NCBI GenBank assembly: GCA_046541515.1
Contig: JBKHDD010000121.1
Coordinates: 1 to 14,725, forward strand
Direction of reading: 5' to 3'
DNA: 14,725 nt
Origin: CAYFVR01 sp046541515
GTDB taxonomy: Bacteria; Desulfobacterota; Desulfobacteria; Desulfobacterales; Desulfococcaceae
How positions within the stretch are numbered: position 1 is the stretch's first letter; the number at the start of each line of letters is the position of its first letter. The position numbers were made by a program, and so were the translations under genes. Positions 7,937-14,519 of this stretch are shown piece by piece. Below the pieces are notes generated by a model. The model worked only from the letters and a program-made list of their open reading frames with translations, had not been told where the DNA came from and did not search any database.

Positions 7937-7966
7937 AGTGTAAACCAATGCAAAAGCGAAAGGCAA
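7937..7966 (-). promoter_or_regulatory. Possible sigma70-type promoter of the ATPase gene
   Basis: On the minus strand TTGCCT (7961-7966) and TACACT (7937-7942) are 18 bp apart and lie about 40-70 bp upstream of the ATG at 7898. Each matches four of six consensus bases, and the region is AT-rich compared with its surroundings. This is a weak motif-based call. Confidence 0.3.
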
Positions 7967-8015
7967 TCCCATAAAATTCGAACGGACTCGTTCCAGAAGT
8001 TGGGTTCGTCCGAAC

Positions 8016-8058
8016 AAAAACGGCCCCCCGGGAAATCCCGGGAGGCCGTCTCTTTTTT
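8016..8058 (-). terminator. Strong hairpin terminator after metV, with T-runs on both sides
   Basis: The arms ACGGCC-C-CCCGGG (8020-8032) and CCCGGG-A-GGCCGT (8037-8049) pair over 13 positions with one mismatch and a 4-nt loop. On the minus strand the stem is followed by five T (8016-8020), ending the respiratory operon 30 bp after the metV stop. On the plus strand it is followed by CTC and seven T (8052-8058 region), so it can work both ways. Confidence 0.85.
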
Positions 8059-8078
8059 TCACGATCTTTTTCGCGGAA

Positions 8079-8792
8079 TCAGTGCACCCGGCTGAACATC
8101 GAAGACAGGCTTTTCTTGTCCGGCTTCACGAAGCGGCCTTCGTAGCCTTCCTGAACGAAGACGCCGCGGGTGGTGTTTTGCCATTCCATCACTTCGCGGA
8201 ACTTCTTGATGTTGTCGAGCTGGCCGATGGCGCTCAAGCGCTGATAGATGTCGTACCAGGCGCAGGGGATGTCCGGGCTGACTTCGCAGCTTTCCAGGTT
8301 GGTTCCGCCGCAAGGGCCGTTGAAGAGGCCCTTGGCGCAGCGGGCGATGGGGCAGATGCCGCCGGTGAGGCCCAGCACGCAGCTTCCGCAGGCCCGGCAG
8401 CGCTCCTCGAACAGTCCCACGTCCTTGTCCACGCCGATGAACAGCGTGTTGATGGCCGGGTAGACCGGAATCTCCGGAAACCGCTCGGCCAGGTACTGGC
8501 AGCCCGCGCCGCAGGCCATGGACATCAGCGCGTCGTATTTGGGGGCGATCTCGTCCAGCTCGGCGAGCAGATCCTGGTTGCACTGCCGCTCCACCGTGTA
8601 GCCGTCGATTTCAAAGGGGTGGCCGCTCTGGCGGAAGGAGTATGTCAATTGATCGTTGAGGATGTTGACCTCCTTTTGGCCGCCCGCGTAGCAGACCGAC
8701 ACGCACCCGCCGCAGCCCACGTTGAGCACCCGGCGATGGGGCTTGAGCATCCCCTTGATTTCCTCAAACGGCTTGCGCTTTCCTTTAACCAT
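8079..8792 (-). CDS. metV: MetV: methylene-tetrahydrofolate reductase C-terminal (MTHFR_C) family protein
   Basis: A 237-residue cysteine-rich protein. The ATG at 8792 follows GGGAGGAAGAG; the frame stays open further upstream but overlaps the cytochrome gene. Conserved features are NVGCGGCVSVCYAGG (24-38), MACGAGC (92-98) and the signature RACGSCVLGLTGGICPIARC (133-152) followed by AKGLFNGPCGG (153-163). Family members partner with MetF in the methylene-tetrahydrofolate reductases of acetogens and relatives and are thought to carry metal or Fe-S centres that pass electrons to the flavin subunit. Here it is the last gene of an operon with three respiratory subunits, 17 bp after the cytochrome c stop, and no metF is nearby. 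This suggests it links C1 chemistry to a membrane electron chain. Family assignment is firm; the partner is unknown. Confidence 0.88.
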   Translation of the reverse strand: MVKGKRKPFEEIKGMLKPHRRVLNVGCGGCVSVCYAGGQKEVNILNDQLTYSFRQSGHPFEIDGYTVERQCNQDLLAELDEIAPKYDALMSMACGAGCQYLAERFPEIPVYPAINTLFIGVDKDVGLFEERCRACGSCVLGLTGGICPIARCAKGLFNGPCGGTNLESCEVSPDIPCAWYDIYQRLSAIGQLDNIKKFREVMEWQNTTRGVFVQEGYEGRFVKPDKKSLSSMFSRVH

Positions 8793-8809
8793 CTCTTCCT
8801 CCCGGAAGT

Positions 8810-9217
8810 TTAGCGTTCGATGATCAACCCGTCGTCCGGCGTGACCGGCAGGTGGCAATTTCCGCAGGTTCGCGGTCCCGAGGGATTCCCGGCTTTTTCG
8901 GTGGCCCGGTGGCAAACCATGCATTGGCGGTGAAAGGCCTCGCGGGTATTCACGTCGGCCCACCGGGTGTGACAGGTGGCGCAACGCATGGCGTCGCTGC
9001 CGTCCAGCGCCATTTCGTCCACCACGTTTTCCCCGGCCTCGTTGTATTCATGGTGGCAATCGGTGCAGGCCAGAATCGCCATGTGGGCGTCGTGGGGGAA
9101 ATAGGCGGCCGGACGGCCCTCCGACGTCTCCGCCGCGTCGGGCGCGGAGGGCCCCAAATTGACCACCGCCAGGGCCGCCGCCCAAAGAAACAAAGCGCCA
9201 ATCAACATCTTGTCCAT
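8810..9217 (-). CDS. Exported tetraheme cytochrome c (class III c3/c7-like)
   Basis: A 135-residue protein with an N-terminal hydrophobic export segment (about residues 4-22) and four CxxCH heme sites: CTDCH (51-55), CATCH (79-83), CMVCH (99-103) and CGNCH (118-122). Exactly four further histidines, H42, H45, H56 and H96, could be distal ligands, so all four hemes can be bis-His, as in cytochrome c3. HDAHMAILACTDCHH (42-56) resembles the start of c3-type cytochromes. It should work in the periplasm, exchanging electrons with the membrane cytochrome b encoded two genes upstream. The ATG is preceded by GGAGGG (9223-9228). It lies 12 bp after the Fe-S protein gene and 17 bp before metV. Confidence 0.9.
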   Translation of the reverse strand: MDKMLIGALFLWAAALAVVNLGPSAPDAAETSEGRPAAYFPHDAHMAILACTDCHHEYNEAGENVVDEMALDGSDAMRCATCHTRWADVNTREAFHRQCMVCHRATEKAGNPSGPRTCGNCHLPVTPDDGLIIER

Positions 9218-9229
9218 TCCCGCCCTCCT

Positions 9230-9640
9230 TTAGGCCTGCCGGGTGACAGGGGCTTTGGGTTCGGATTCCGGAACATCGTAGACGCGGAAGACCCCCTGGG
9301 ACCGGAGAATGCTCCGGGCGTGGGCGATCATGCTGGGAATGCTGATGCCCACCGGACAGTGGCAACGGGAGCACAGCACGCATTTGTTGTAGACCAGGTC
9401 CCCCATGTCCTGAAGTTCGTCTCGGGTCAACTTTCCCTTTTTTTTGAACATTTTTCCCAGGGAATTGACGGCCTTGTACGAGGGCATGTAGCTGGGGTCC
9501 TTGTTGTGGCTCATGTACAGAAAGCAACTTTCCGCGCACATGCCGCAACTGACGCACACCGAGAGGAAATACGCCATGTTCTTCTTCCGATCCAGCATGC
9601 GCCGGATCCGGTCGGAATCAACCGGCTGAACGGGGTCCAT
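9230..9640 (-). CDS. HdrC-like two-cluster 4Fe-4S protein
   Basis: A 136-residue soluble protein. The ATG at 9640 was chosen because GGGAGG (9647-9652) lies 6 nt upstream; an ATG two codons earlier touches that site. It carries two 4Fe-4S binding motifs: CVSCGMCAESC (C29, C32, C35, C39) and CVLCSRCHCPVGI (C87, C90, C93, C95). The layout, two clusters separated by a helical stretch of about 50 residues, is that of HdrC and of the N-terminal part of HdrD, DsrK and TmcB. The CCG domains of those larger proteins are absent. The second motif has one residue instead of three between its last two cysteines. With the cytochrome b it probably forms a quinone- or cytochrome-linked module on the cytoplasmic side of the membrane. 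The precise complex is not known to me. Confidence 0.82.
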   Translation of the reverse strand: MDPVQPVDSDRIRRMLDRKKNMAYFLSVCVSCGMCAESCFLYMSHNKDPSYMPSYKAVNSLGKMFKKKGKLTRDELQDMGDLVYNKCVLCSRCHCPVGISIPSMIAHARSILRSQGVFRVYDVPESEPKAPVTRQA

Positions 9641-9744
9641 ACACATCCTCCCTGTATCGGGTAGAGAAGCCAAGGCTTCCGTTTTTCTTAAAAAGCGACG
9701 GCGAGCCAAGTTCCGTTTTTGAATTTCCAATGGGCGAAAGGGCG

Positions 9745-9776
9745 GATTGGCCGAGGGCGCATGCGATACGCCCCTA
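9745..9776. repeat. Palindromic intergenic repeat, copy 1
   Basis: This 32-bp stretch matches 11570-11601 at 26 of 32 positions in the same orientation. Its core GGGCGCATGCGATACGCCC is an imperfect inverted repeat. It lies in the 230-bp gap between the cytochrome b and Fe-S genes and looks like a dispersed REP-like element. Confidence 0.5.
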
Positions 9777-9836
9777 ACTATTTATCGGTATCCCGAAGGG
9801 CCTCCGCCGCAAGCCGAATTCCCGTGGCGCTCTCGA

Positions 9837-9860
9837 ATCCGATTCGGCCCAAAATCGGAT
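9837..9860 (-). other. Stem-loop just after the cytochrome b stop
   Basis: ATCCGATT (9837-9844) and AATCGGAT (9853-9860) form a perfect 8-bp stem with an 8-nt loop. On the minus strand it follows the cytochrome b stop (9871) by 10 bp. There is no T-run. It may protect the 3' end of the first cistron or adjust expression of the genes after the unusually long 230-bp gap. Confidence 0.4.
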
Positions 9861-9870
9861 CGGACTCGGA

Positions 9871-10584
9871 TCAGGTCTGGGAAACCCAGCGGCGGCGGCC
9901 GCTGCCCAGGGTCAACTCGTTGCGCACCAGAAAACGGCCCAGCACGAAGAAGGGCATGTGCGCCAGCTTGGAGAAGGGAATGGCGATCAGCATCAGCTCG
10001 CCGAACAGGATGTGGAGATAGAGCACCCAGGTGTAGGGGCCGATGTGGTGATAGGCCATGTAGCCGGTGACGAAGGGGGCCGCCGTGACCACCAGGGCGA
10101 ACAGGTCCCGGAAGCCGGTGACGGCGCGGACCTTGGGAACGAACATGCGACGCGCCAGGAAGAAGACGACCAGGAAGATGAAAAGCTTGGTGAGGGCGTC
10201 CACCGCGGGTTCCGACAGGGTGGGCAGGTTGACGCCGAAGTAGGTGTCCAGCAACAGATTGTGGCCCACCGCGACCAGGGGCAGAACGATGATCAGCACG
10301 TGAAACACGATGGTGATCGCGGAAAAAACCGGCGCGCGGCCCAAAAGCGTCCGCCGCAACTTGAGCCGCCATTTCAGGAAGATGTCTCCGGCCGTGTTGA
10401 TCCGGATGTACTCGTCGGTCTCCCGATTTTCCACGGCCGCGGCAAGCTCCTTGGAAAGCGTTTCGCTCGGCGGCACGTCCAACGCTTCCGAGAGCGTAAA
10501 AAACTGACGAATCCGGTAGGCCATGCCGCCGATGAAGATGATCAGCGACAAGGCCAGCATGGGGCCGATCAGAAAATCGTACAT
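9871..10584 (-). CDS. Membrane cytochrome b subunit (TmcC/DsrM/NarI-like)
   Basis: A 237-residue membrane protein. The ATG at 10584 has GGGAGGAG (10588-10595) close upstream. About five hydrophobic segments are visible: residues 4-24, 87-105, 131-145, 160-176 and 184-204. A charged loop (about 40-82) follows the first. Histidines placed to bind b hemes are H95, H108, H179/H180, H191 and H209, as in the NarI/DsrM/TmcC group, which pass electrons between quinones or periplasmic cytochromes and cytoplasmic Fe-S partners. It is the first gene of the operon that continues with the Fe-S protein, tetraheme cytochrome c and MetV. A 230-bp gap with a hairpin and a repeat follows it. Family call is good; the electron direction is inferred only. 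Confidence 0.82.
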   Translation of the reverse strand: MYDFLIGPMLALSLIIFIGGMAYRIRQFFTLSEALDVPPSETLSKELAAAVENRETDEYIRINTAGDIFLKWRLKLRRTLLGRAPVFSAITIVFHVLIIVLPLVAVGHNLLLDTYFGVNLPTLSEPAVDALTKLFIFLVVFFLARRMFVPKVRAVTGFRDLFALVVTAAPFVTGYMAYHHIGPYTWVLYLHILFGELMLIAIPFSKLAHMPFFVLGRFLVRNELTLGSGRRRWVSQT

Positions 10585-10812
10585 AATCTCCTCCCGAAAA
10601 ATGCCGTCTCGATTCCGACCCGCCGAGGACCGCCCGTCGGGTCGCCATTTCCGCGGGGCTTCCGGTCTTTTTCCCGCCAATCAAGTCCCGAAGCCGGTTC
10701 AAAGTCTTGAAAAAAATACGGAATTGTGTGAATTACCATAGAACGCCCAGGTTGGCAACCGGTTTCGATTCACGCGGGAATTTTCTTTTTTTGCGCGAGG
10801 CGGGGAGGACGA
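10585..10812. promoter_or_regulatory. Divergent promoter region between cytochrome b operon and LysE-type gene
   Basis: These 228 bp must hold the start signals of both outward-facing units. The middle (about 10700-10790) is AT-rich. A near-perfect dyad GGTTGGCAACC lies at 10750-10760 and could be an operator. On the minus strand TTGCCA within it resembles a -35 box, but no good -10 box sits at the right distance. No gene was seen. Confidence 0.4.
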
Positions 10813-11442
10813 ATGGCGGACAGCATCTGGCAATATCTCATCTCGGGGACGGTTTTCGGCCTCAGCGCCGGATTTTCCCCCGGCCCGCTGACGGCCCTGG
10901 TGATTTCCGAAACCCTGAAGCACAACGCCGCGGAAGGCGCGAAAATCGCCATGGCGCCGCTGATCACCGATCTGCCGATCATCGTCGCCGGCGTCTGGGC
11001 CGTGTCGCTGGCGGCGGGGGCCTCCTGGGCGCTGGGACTGATCGCCCTGGCGGGCGGCGGATACCTGGCCCGGCTGGGATGGGAGAGCCTGCGCTTCCGG
11101 GGCGTCTCCGGCGAAACCGAAACCGTTCCGCCCCGTTCGTTCCGCCGGGGCGTCATCGCCAACCTTCTCAACCCGAACCCGTATCTGTTTTGGGGAACCG
11201 TGGGCGGTCCGCTGCTGGCCCAGGGCCTGACCCATTCCCCGGCCGCCGCAGGGCTGTTTCTGGTTCCGTTTTATGGACTGCTGGTGGGCGTCAAGGTGGG
11301 CATCGCCGTCGTCGTGGGCCGGTCCCGCCGCTTCCTGAAAAGCCGGGGCTACGTCTGGATCAACAGGGGCCTGGGGATGGTTCTCTGGGTCTTCGCGGCC
11401 CTCTTTCTATGGGAAGGGGCTCTGCGGCTGATGGGGGAATAG
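10813..11442 (+). CDS. LysE/RhtB-family amino-acid exporter
   Basis: A 209-residue inner-membrane protein with about six hydrophobic segments. The N-terminal family motif is SAGFSPGP (18-25), and NLLNPNPYLFW (117-127) matches the conserved 'N..NPK' region after the third segment, with Asn in place of the usual Lys. Family members export basic or neutral amino acids, or other small metabolites, using the proton gradient. The ATG follows GGGGAGG (10802-10808). It is transcribed away from the cytochrome operon and appears to be alone. A hairpin with a short T-run 230 bp downstream may be its terminator. Family call is firm; the substrate cannot be told. Confidence 0.85.
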   Translation: MADSIWQYLISGTVFGLSAGFSPGPLTALVISETLKHNAAEGAKIAMAPLITDLPIIVAGVWAVSLAAGASWALGLIALAGGGYLARLGWESLRFRGVSGETETVPPRSFRRGVIANLLNPNPYLFWGTVGGPLLAQGLTHSPAAAGLFLVPFYGLLVGVKVGIAVVVGRSRRFLKSRGYVWINRGLGMVLWVFAALFLWEGALRLMGE

Positions 11443-11569
11443 GGGCCATTTTTGTCAATTGATATGCAGTCCGTCCGCCGCGCCGGGGAATAAAATTCGG
11501 TCTCAATCCGAAAAAAAGTCCGCCAAAGCCAATGCCGCGCACTTTGGGATTTCAATTTCAACCGTACCA

Positions 11570-11601
11570 GATTGACCAAGGGCGAATGCGATTCGTCCCC
11601 A
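11570..11601. repeat. Palindromic intergenic repeat, copy 2
   Basis: It matches 9745-9776 at 26 of 32 positions. Its core GGGCGAATGCGATTCGTCCC can fold back on itself. The same class of core is, from memory, frequent between genes in environmental Desulfobacterota and similar genomes. Confidence 0.5.
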
Positions 11602-11673
11602 CTTTTTTTTGGGCAAAATGAACGGTATTGCCGCCAAAGCGGACTTCCATGGCCCTGGAGTCGGAATTGGCCG

Positions 11674-11694
11674 AGCGCCCTTCGGGGCGCTTTT
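11674..11694 (+). terminator. Hairpin terminator downstream of the LysE-type gene
   Basis: AGCGCCC / GGGCGCT form a perfect 7-bp stem closed by a TTCG tetraloop; with the closing T of the stem there is a run of four T. It is 230 bp from the stop, so it could instead belong to the repeat cluster. Confidence 0.6.
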
Positions 11695-11703
11695 GGGAAT
11701 GAG

Positions 11704-11723
11704 CCAGGGGACTTATCCCCTGG
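11704..11723. other. Perfect 8-bp hairpin
   Basis: CCAGGGGA and TCCCCTGG pair perfectly around a CTTA loop. It has no T-run on either strand. It lies between the terminator hairpin and the end of the coiled-coil gene. Confidence 0.5.
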
Positions 11724-11782
11724 CGGCATGAACGGTAAAATGATGGTTTTGGTTTGCGCTTTGGCGCTTTTTGCAAATTGCC

Positions 11783-12811
11783 TCACCCTCCAACTTTGGT
11801 TCGGGTGCGGATGTTTTGGTGAATTTCCTCGACGGCGGCGATCATGGCGCCGAGGATGCCGTCGAATTCGGTCAGGGATTCCCGGATGGTGCCGGAGAGC
11901 GCGCGGAGGCGGTCCATGTTCGCGCCGGTGTTTTGGGGGGCGTCTTCGGTTTTTTGGGCGATTTCCGCGTCCGCCGCGAAATGCTTTTCGTAGAGTTCCC
12001 GGTTGATTTGCTGGTCGGTGGTCAACCCGTCCAGCTCCGCAAGGCGGGCGGAGAGTTCGCCGGTGATTTTTTCGAAGGCGATGTTCCGCTGCTTCAGGAT
12101 GCGGAGTGCCCGGGTGTTTTCCGTGTCCGCCGTCAACCATTCGTCGTCCAGGCTTTCCGCCAGCCGGGCGGAGAGCCGGTTTAATTCCGCGTAGTCCGTT
12201 TCCTTTTCCGCCGCGATTTCCGCCTGAAGTTTTCCCATGGCGTCCAGGGCCGATTCCAGTTCGGCCTTTTCCCGTTGCCGGTTTTCCACCTCGGGGCGCA
12301 AGGCCTCGGTTTTTTCCCGCAGCGCTTCCACTTCGGTTTGCAGTTCCGCCATTTTTTCCGGGCGGGACCGTTCCTCCAGGGCTTTCAATTCGGCCAGTTC
12401 GGATTCCAGCGCGGCCAGCTTTTCCGATTCCGCCGCCAGGGCTTCCCGCTTTTTCAGCAGGGCGGCGTTTTCGGTTTTCAGATTCCGATGACGCTCCGCC
12501 ACAGCCGCGATCCTTCGGTCGGCGTCTTCGACTTCCGCCTGGAATTTTTCCAGCCCTTCCTCGATCCGGGGCAGCGCGGGTTCGAAAAAACCGTGGACCT
12601 GCTTCGCGGCGTCCAGGTATTCGATGAAATGGTCGGTCAGGGTGTCGTTTTCCGCCATTTCGGGGATGGCTTCCGGCGCGGGCGCCGCGGTTTCCAGCAA
12701 AAGTCGGGCCAGTTGGATCATGCGATAGCGCTTTTGGGCGGGATCCGGTTCTTCCTCGACGGCCTTCCAGAGGTCGCCCGCTTGCAACAGTCCGGTGTCC
12801 ATGGTCGCCAT
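11783..12811 (-). CDS. Long coiled-coil protein coupled to an Hsp70-family gene
   Basis: A 342-residue soluble, acidic protein that I do not recognise as a named family. Residues 1-75 are a helical N-terminal region. Residues about 78-260 are rich in Glu, Lys, Leu and Ala with heptad-like spacing, broken near 150-153 (SRPEK) and 222-228, so a long coiled coil is likely. A C-terminal helical part (about 298-334) ends in a basic tail. No membrane segment, signal peptide or Cys is seen. The start ATG lies 4 bp after the Hsp70 stop (TGAGGCGATG), so it is translationally coupled; a second ATG three codons in is an alternative. It may be a dedicated nucleotide-exchange factor, adaptor or scaffold for the Hsp70, by analogy with the helical GrpE dimer, but no GrpE motif is seen. 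Confidence 0.75.
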   Translation of the reverse strand: MATMDTGLLQAGDLWKAVEEEPDPAQKRYRMIQLARLLLETAAPAPEAIPEMAENDTLTDHFIEYLDAAKQVHGFFEPALPRIEEGLEKFQAEVEDADRRIAAVAERHRNLKTENAALLKKREALAAESEKLAALESELAELKALEERSRPEKMAELQTEVEALREKTEALRPEVENRQREKAELESALDAMGKLQAEIAAEKETDYAELNRLSARLAESLDDEWLTADTENTRALRILKQRNIAFEKITGELSARLAELDGLTTDQQINRELYEKHFAADAEIAQKTEDAPQNTGANMDRLRALSGTIRESLTEFDGILGAMIAAVEEIHQNIRTRTKVGG

Positions 12812-12815
12812 CGCC

Positions 12816-14420
12816 TCACCCTTCCTTTCGATAGACCGGACCGCTGAAGGCGCGGAGGATGTCTCCCAGGGGGGTGTTCTTCACGTTGCCCCGCCGGTCT
12901 TTGGCGTGGAAGGTGAACAGGAGGTTTTCATCCACGGAAAAGCCGACCTGCCAGCGGTTGTCCCGGTCCTCGATGTTGGGAAGCAGTTGGGCGACGTTTT
13001 TGTCGAGGCGATGGTGGCGGCGGTGCTTTCCGTCGCCGAGGAAAATGACGATGCCGCTGTCCAATGCGGCCAGGTCCATGTTGATCTCCACGCCGCCTTG
13101 GAGAAACACCGGTTCGTGGTAGTCGGACACCTTTTTGCCCTTGGCCAAAATGGGCACGTCCTGGGGTTCGAACACGCCGTCGCCGGTGTCGGCCTGCAAG
13201 CGAAGCCCGACGCTGACCGGGCAGGCCCGTTCGATGCGGACGATGTCGTTTGCGACCAGGGCCGCGCCTTTGGAGATGGAGAGGGCCACGTCCTGGAGGG
13301 TGAAGCAGCGCTGAAACCGCGGGTCCGGCGAGCCGGGTTTTCCCGCGCCGAGAATCTCCCGGGCGGCCTGGCGAACCAGGTAGAACCCGCTGAATCCGCC
13401 GGCCATGACCACGCGGAATTTCTCCCGGTGTTCGTAATCGACGCCCAACTGTTCCATGGCGGCTTTCATGTCCGCGAAGGCGGCCTCGAAATCGGCGCGG
13501 ATGATTGCCTGGAATGTGTGGACCATGTCGGAGGACTGGACGGAAAAACCGTCGATATTGAAAAGTTTTTTGTCGATCGTCCGGTTCTTGAGGTGCCGCT
13601 CCAATTTTTTGTCCACGTCCCCTTGCAGGTCGATTTTCCCCCGCTCGAATTCGTCCAGGAGCTTCAAAAATTTGGGATCGCCGGCGGAGATTTTTTCGCC
13701 GGTTTCCCGCTCGAACACGCGGCGGACGGTGGCGGCGTCGAAGGCCGCGCCGGCTTTGCCGATCATGCGGTCGTCGTGGCCCTTGCCGGTGCTTTCCAAA
13801 ACGGTGATCTGGCCGCTTTGGATTTGGGAAAGGCTGAGGTCCAGGGTGCCGCCGCCGTAGTCGCAGACCAGGACGTGGCCGTCGTACCCGCCGCCGGTTT
13901 GCTTTTTGTGGCAGTCGGAAAAGTAGGCGGTGGCGGCGGTGGGCTCGCTGAGGAGCCGCTTGAGGGGCAGGGACAGCTCCTCGCAGATGCCGACGAGGGT
14001 TTTCCGGCTGGTGTGGTCGTTTTCCTTGACCCAGATTTCCGGCACGGTGACGACGAGGTGCTCCAGATCGTCGAGGTTGTTTTCCTTGCGGTAGGTTTCC
14101 AGCAGGGCCTTGAGGTAGTCCCGGGCGCATTCCACCGGGGTTTTGGATTCGTAGCCTTCCTGGCGGAGGCGGTCTTCGCCGGTTTCGTTGAGGAGCATTT
14201 TGAACCGGGAAAAGACCATGTAGTCCTCGTCCGCCTGGCGGAGGCGGGCGGCGTTGCCGATGCCGATGTCGTTGTCCTCCTTTTCGTAGCTGATGAAGGA
14301 GGGGATGTATTCCGCGCCGCCGGCGCTGGCCATTTTGTAGCATTCCAGGGCGTTGGTGGACGGGTTCATGTAGCTGAGGGTGCTGTTGGTGGTGCCGAAG
14401 TCGATGCCGATTTTTTTCAT
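12816..14420 (-). CDS. Hsp70-family ATPase lacking the C-terminal lid
   Basis: A 534-residue DnaK-like protein. The ATG follows AGGAGTCCCC. All ATPase landmarks are present: phosphate-1 IGIDFGTTNS (4-13), likely catalytic Lys74 (RFKMLL), VTVPEIW (124-130), LSEPTAATAY (158-166 region, Glu159), phosphate-2 CDYGGGTLDLS (186-196, Asp187, Thr192) and adenosine motif VVMAGGFSGF (337-346). Residues about 398-530 resemble the beta-sandwich peptide-binding part. The protein ends there, roughly 100 residues shorter than DnaK, with no helical lid and no EEVD-like tail. The GGEDFD segment of DnaK is replaced by GKAGAAFD (221-228). It is therefore not the housekeeping DnaK. No DnaJ or GrpE gene is nearby and no CIRCE element is seen. 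Its partner is the coiled-coil protein encoded 4 bp downstream. Probable role: ATP-driven client binding, client unknown. Confidence 0.88.
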   Translation of the reverse strand: MKKIGIDFGTTNSTLSYMNPSTNALECYKMASAGGAEYIPSFISYEKEDNDIGIGNAARLRQADEDYMVFSRFKMLLNETGEDRLRQEGYESKTPVECARDYLKALLETYRKENNLDDLEHLVVTVPEIWVKENDHTSRKTLVGICEELSLPLKRLLSEPTAATAYFSDCHKKQTGGGYDGHVLVCDYGGGTLDLSLSQIQSGQITVLESTGKGHDDRMIGKAGAAFDAATVRRVFERETGEKISAGDPKFLKLLDEFERGKIDLQGDVDKKLERHLKNRTIDKKLFNIDGFSVQSSDMVHTFQAIIRADFEAAFADMKAAMEQLGVDYEHREKFRVVMAGGFSGFYLVRQAAREILGAGKPGSPDPRFQRCFTLQDVALSISKGAALVANDIVRIERACPVSVGLRLQADTGDGVFEPQDVPILAKGKKVSDYHEPVFLQGGVEINMDLAALDSGIVIFLGDGKHRRHHRLDKNVAQLLPNIEDRDNRWQVGFSVDENLLFTFHAKDRRGNVKNTPLGDILRAFSGPVYRKEG

Positions 14421-14437
14421 GGGGACTCCTTTGGAAT

Positions 14438-14473
14438 CCGGATGTTCAGGATGGGGGCCGGATGTCCGGGATG
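14438..14473. repeat. Two tandem 16-bp repeats upstream of the Hsp70 gene
   Basis: CCGGATGTTCAGGATG (14438-14453) and CCGGATGTCCGGGATG (14458-14473) match at 14 of 16 positions and are 20 bp apart, about two turns of the helix. They lie 18-53 bp upstream of the Hsp70 start and may be a double operator site, or part of the 5' leader. Confidence 0.45.
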
Positions 14474-14519
14474 GTTCGGAAATGGGCCGGGCGGCGACGG
14501 CGGCGTTTTGTTGCCGAGT

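Larger units (their letters stand above)
11443..11782. other. Gene-free stretch of 340 bp with repeats and hairpins
   Basis: No coding region is supported here. It holds the second copy of the palindromic repeat (11570-11601), a terminator-like hairpin (11674-11694), a second hairpin (11704-11723), and a 10-bp direct repeat ATGAACGGTA at 11618-11627 and 11728-11737. It separates the convergent LysE-type and coiled-coil genes. Confidence 0.6.

Noticed and set aside
7899..7937. TTG start 13 codons upstream for the ATPase
   Set aside because: There is no good ribosome site before it, it would overlap the proposed -10 box, and the ATG at 7898 follows GGAGGG.
7975..8014. Inverted repeat between GAACGGAC and GTTCGTCCGAAC near the metV terminator
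   Set aside because: The pairing is short and imperfect, and weaker than the neighbouring 13-bp terminator stem.
8793..8984. Longer start for MetV
   Set aside because: It would overlap most of the 3' half of the cytochrome c gene and adds no conserved sequence. The ATG at 8792 has GGGAGG in place.
14421..14519. CIRCE or other heat-shock operator before the Hsp70 gene
   Set aside because: No TTAGCACTC/GAGTGCTAA inverted repeat is present; only the 20-bp-phased direct repeat was seen.
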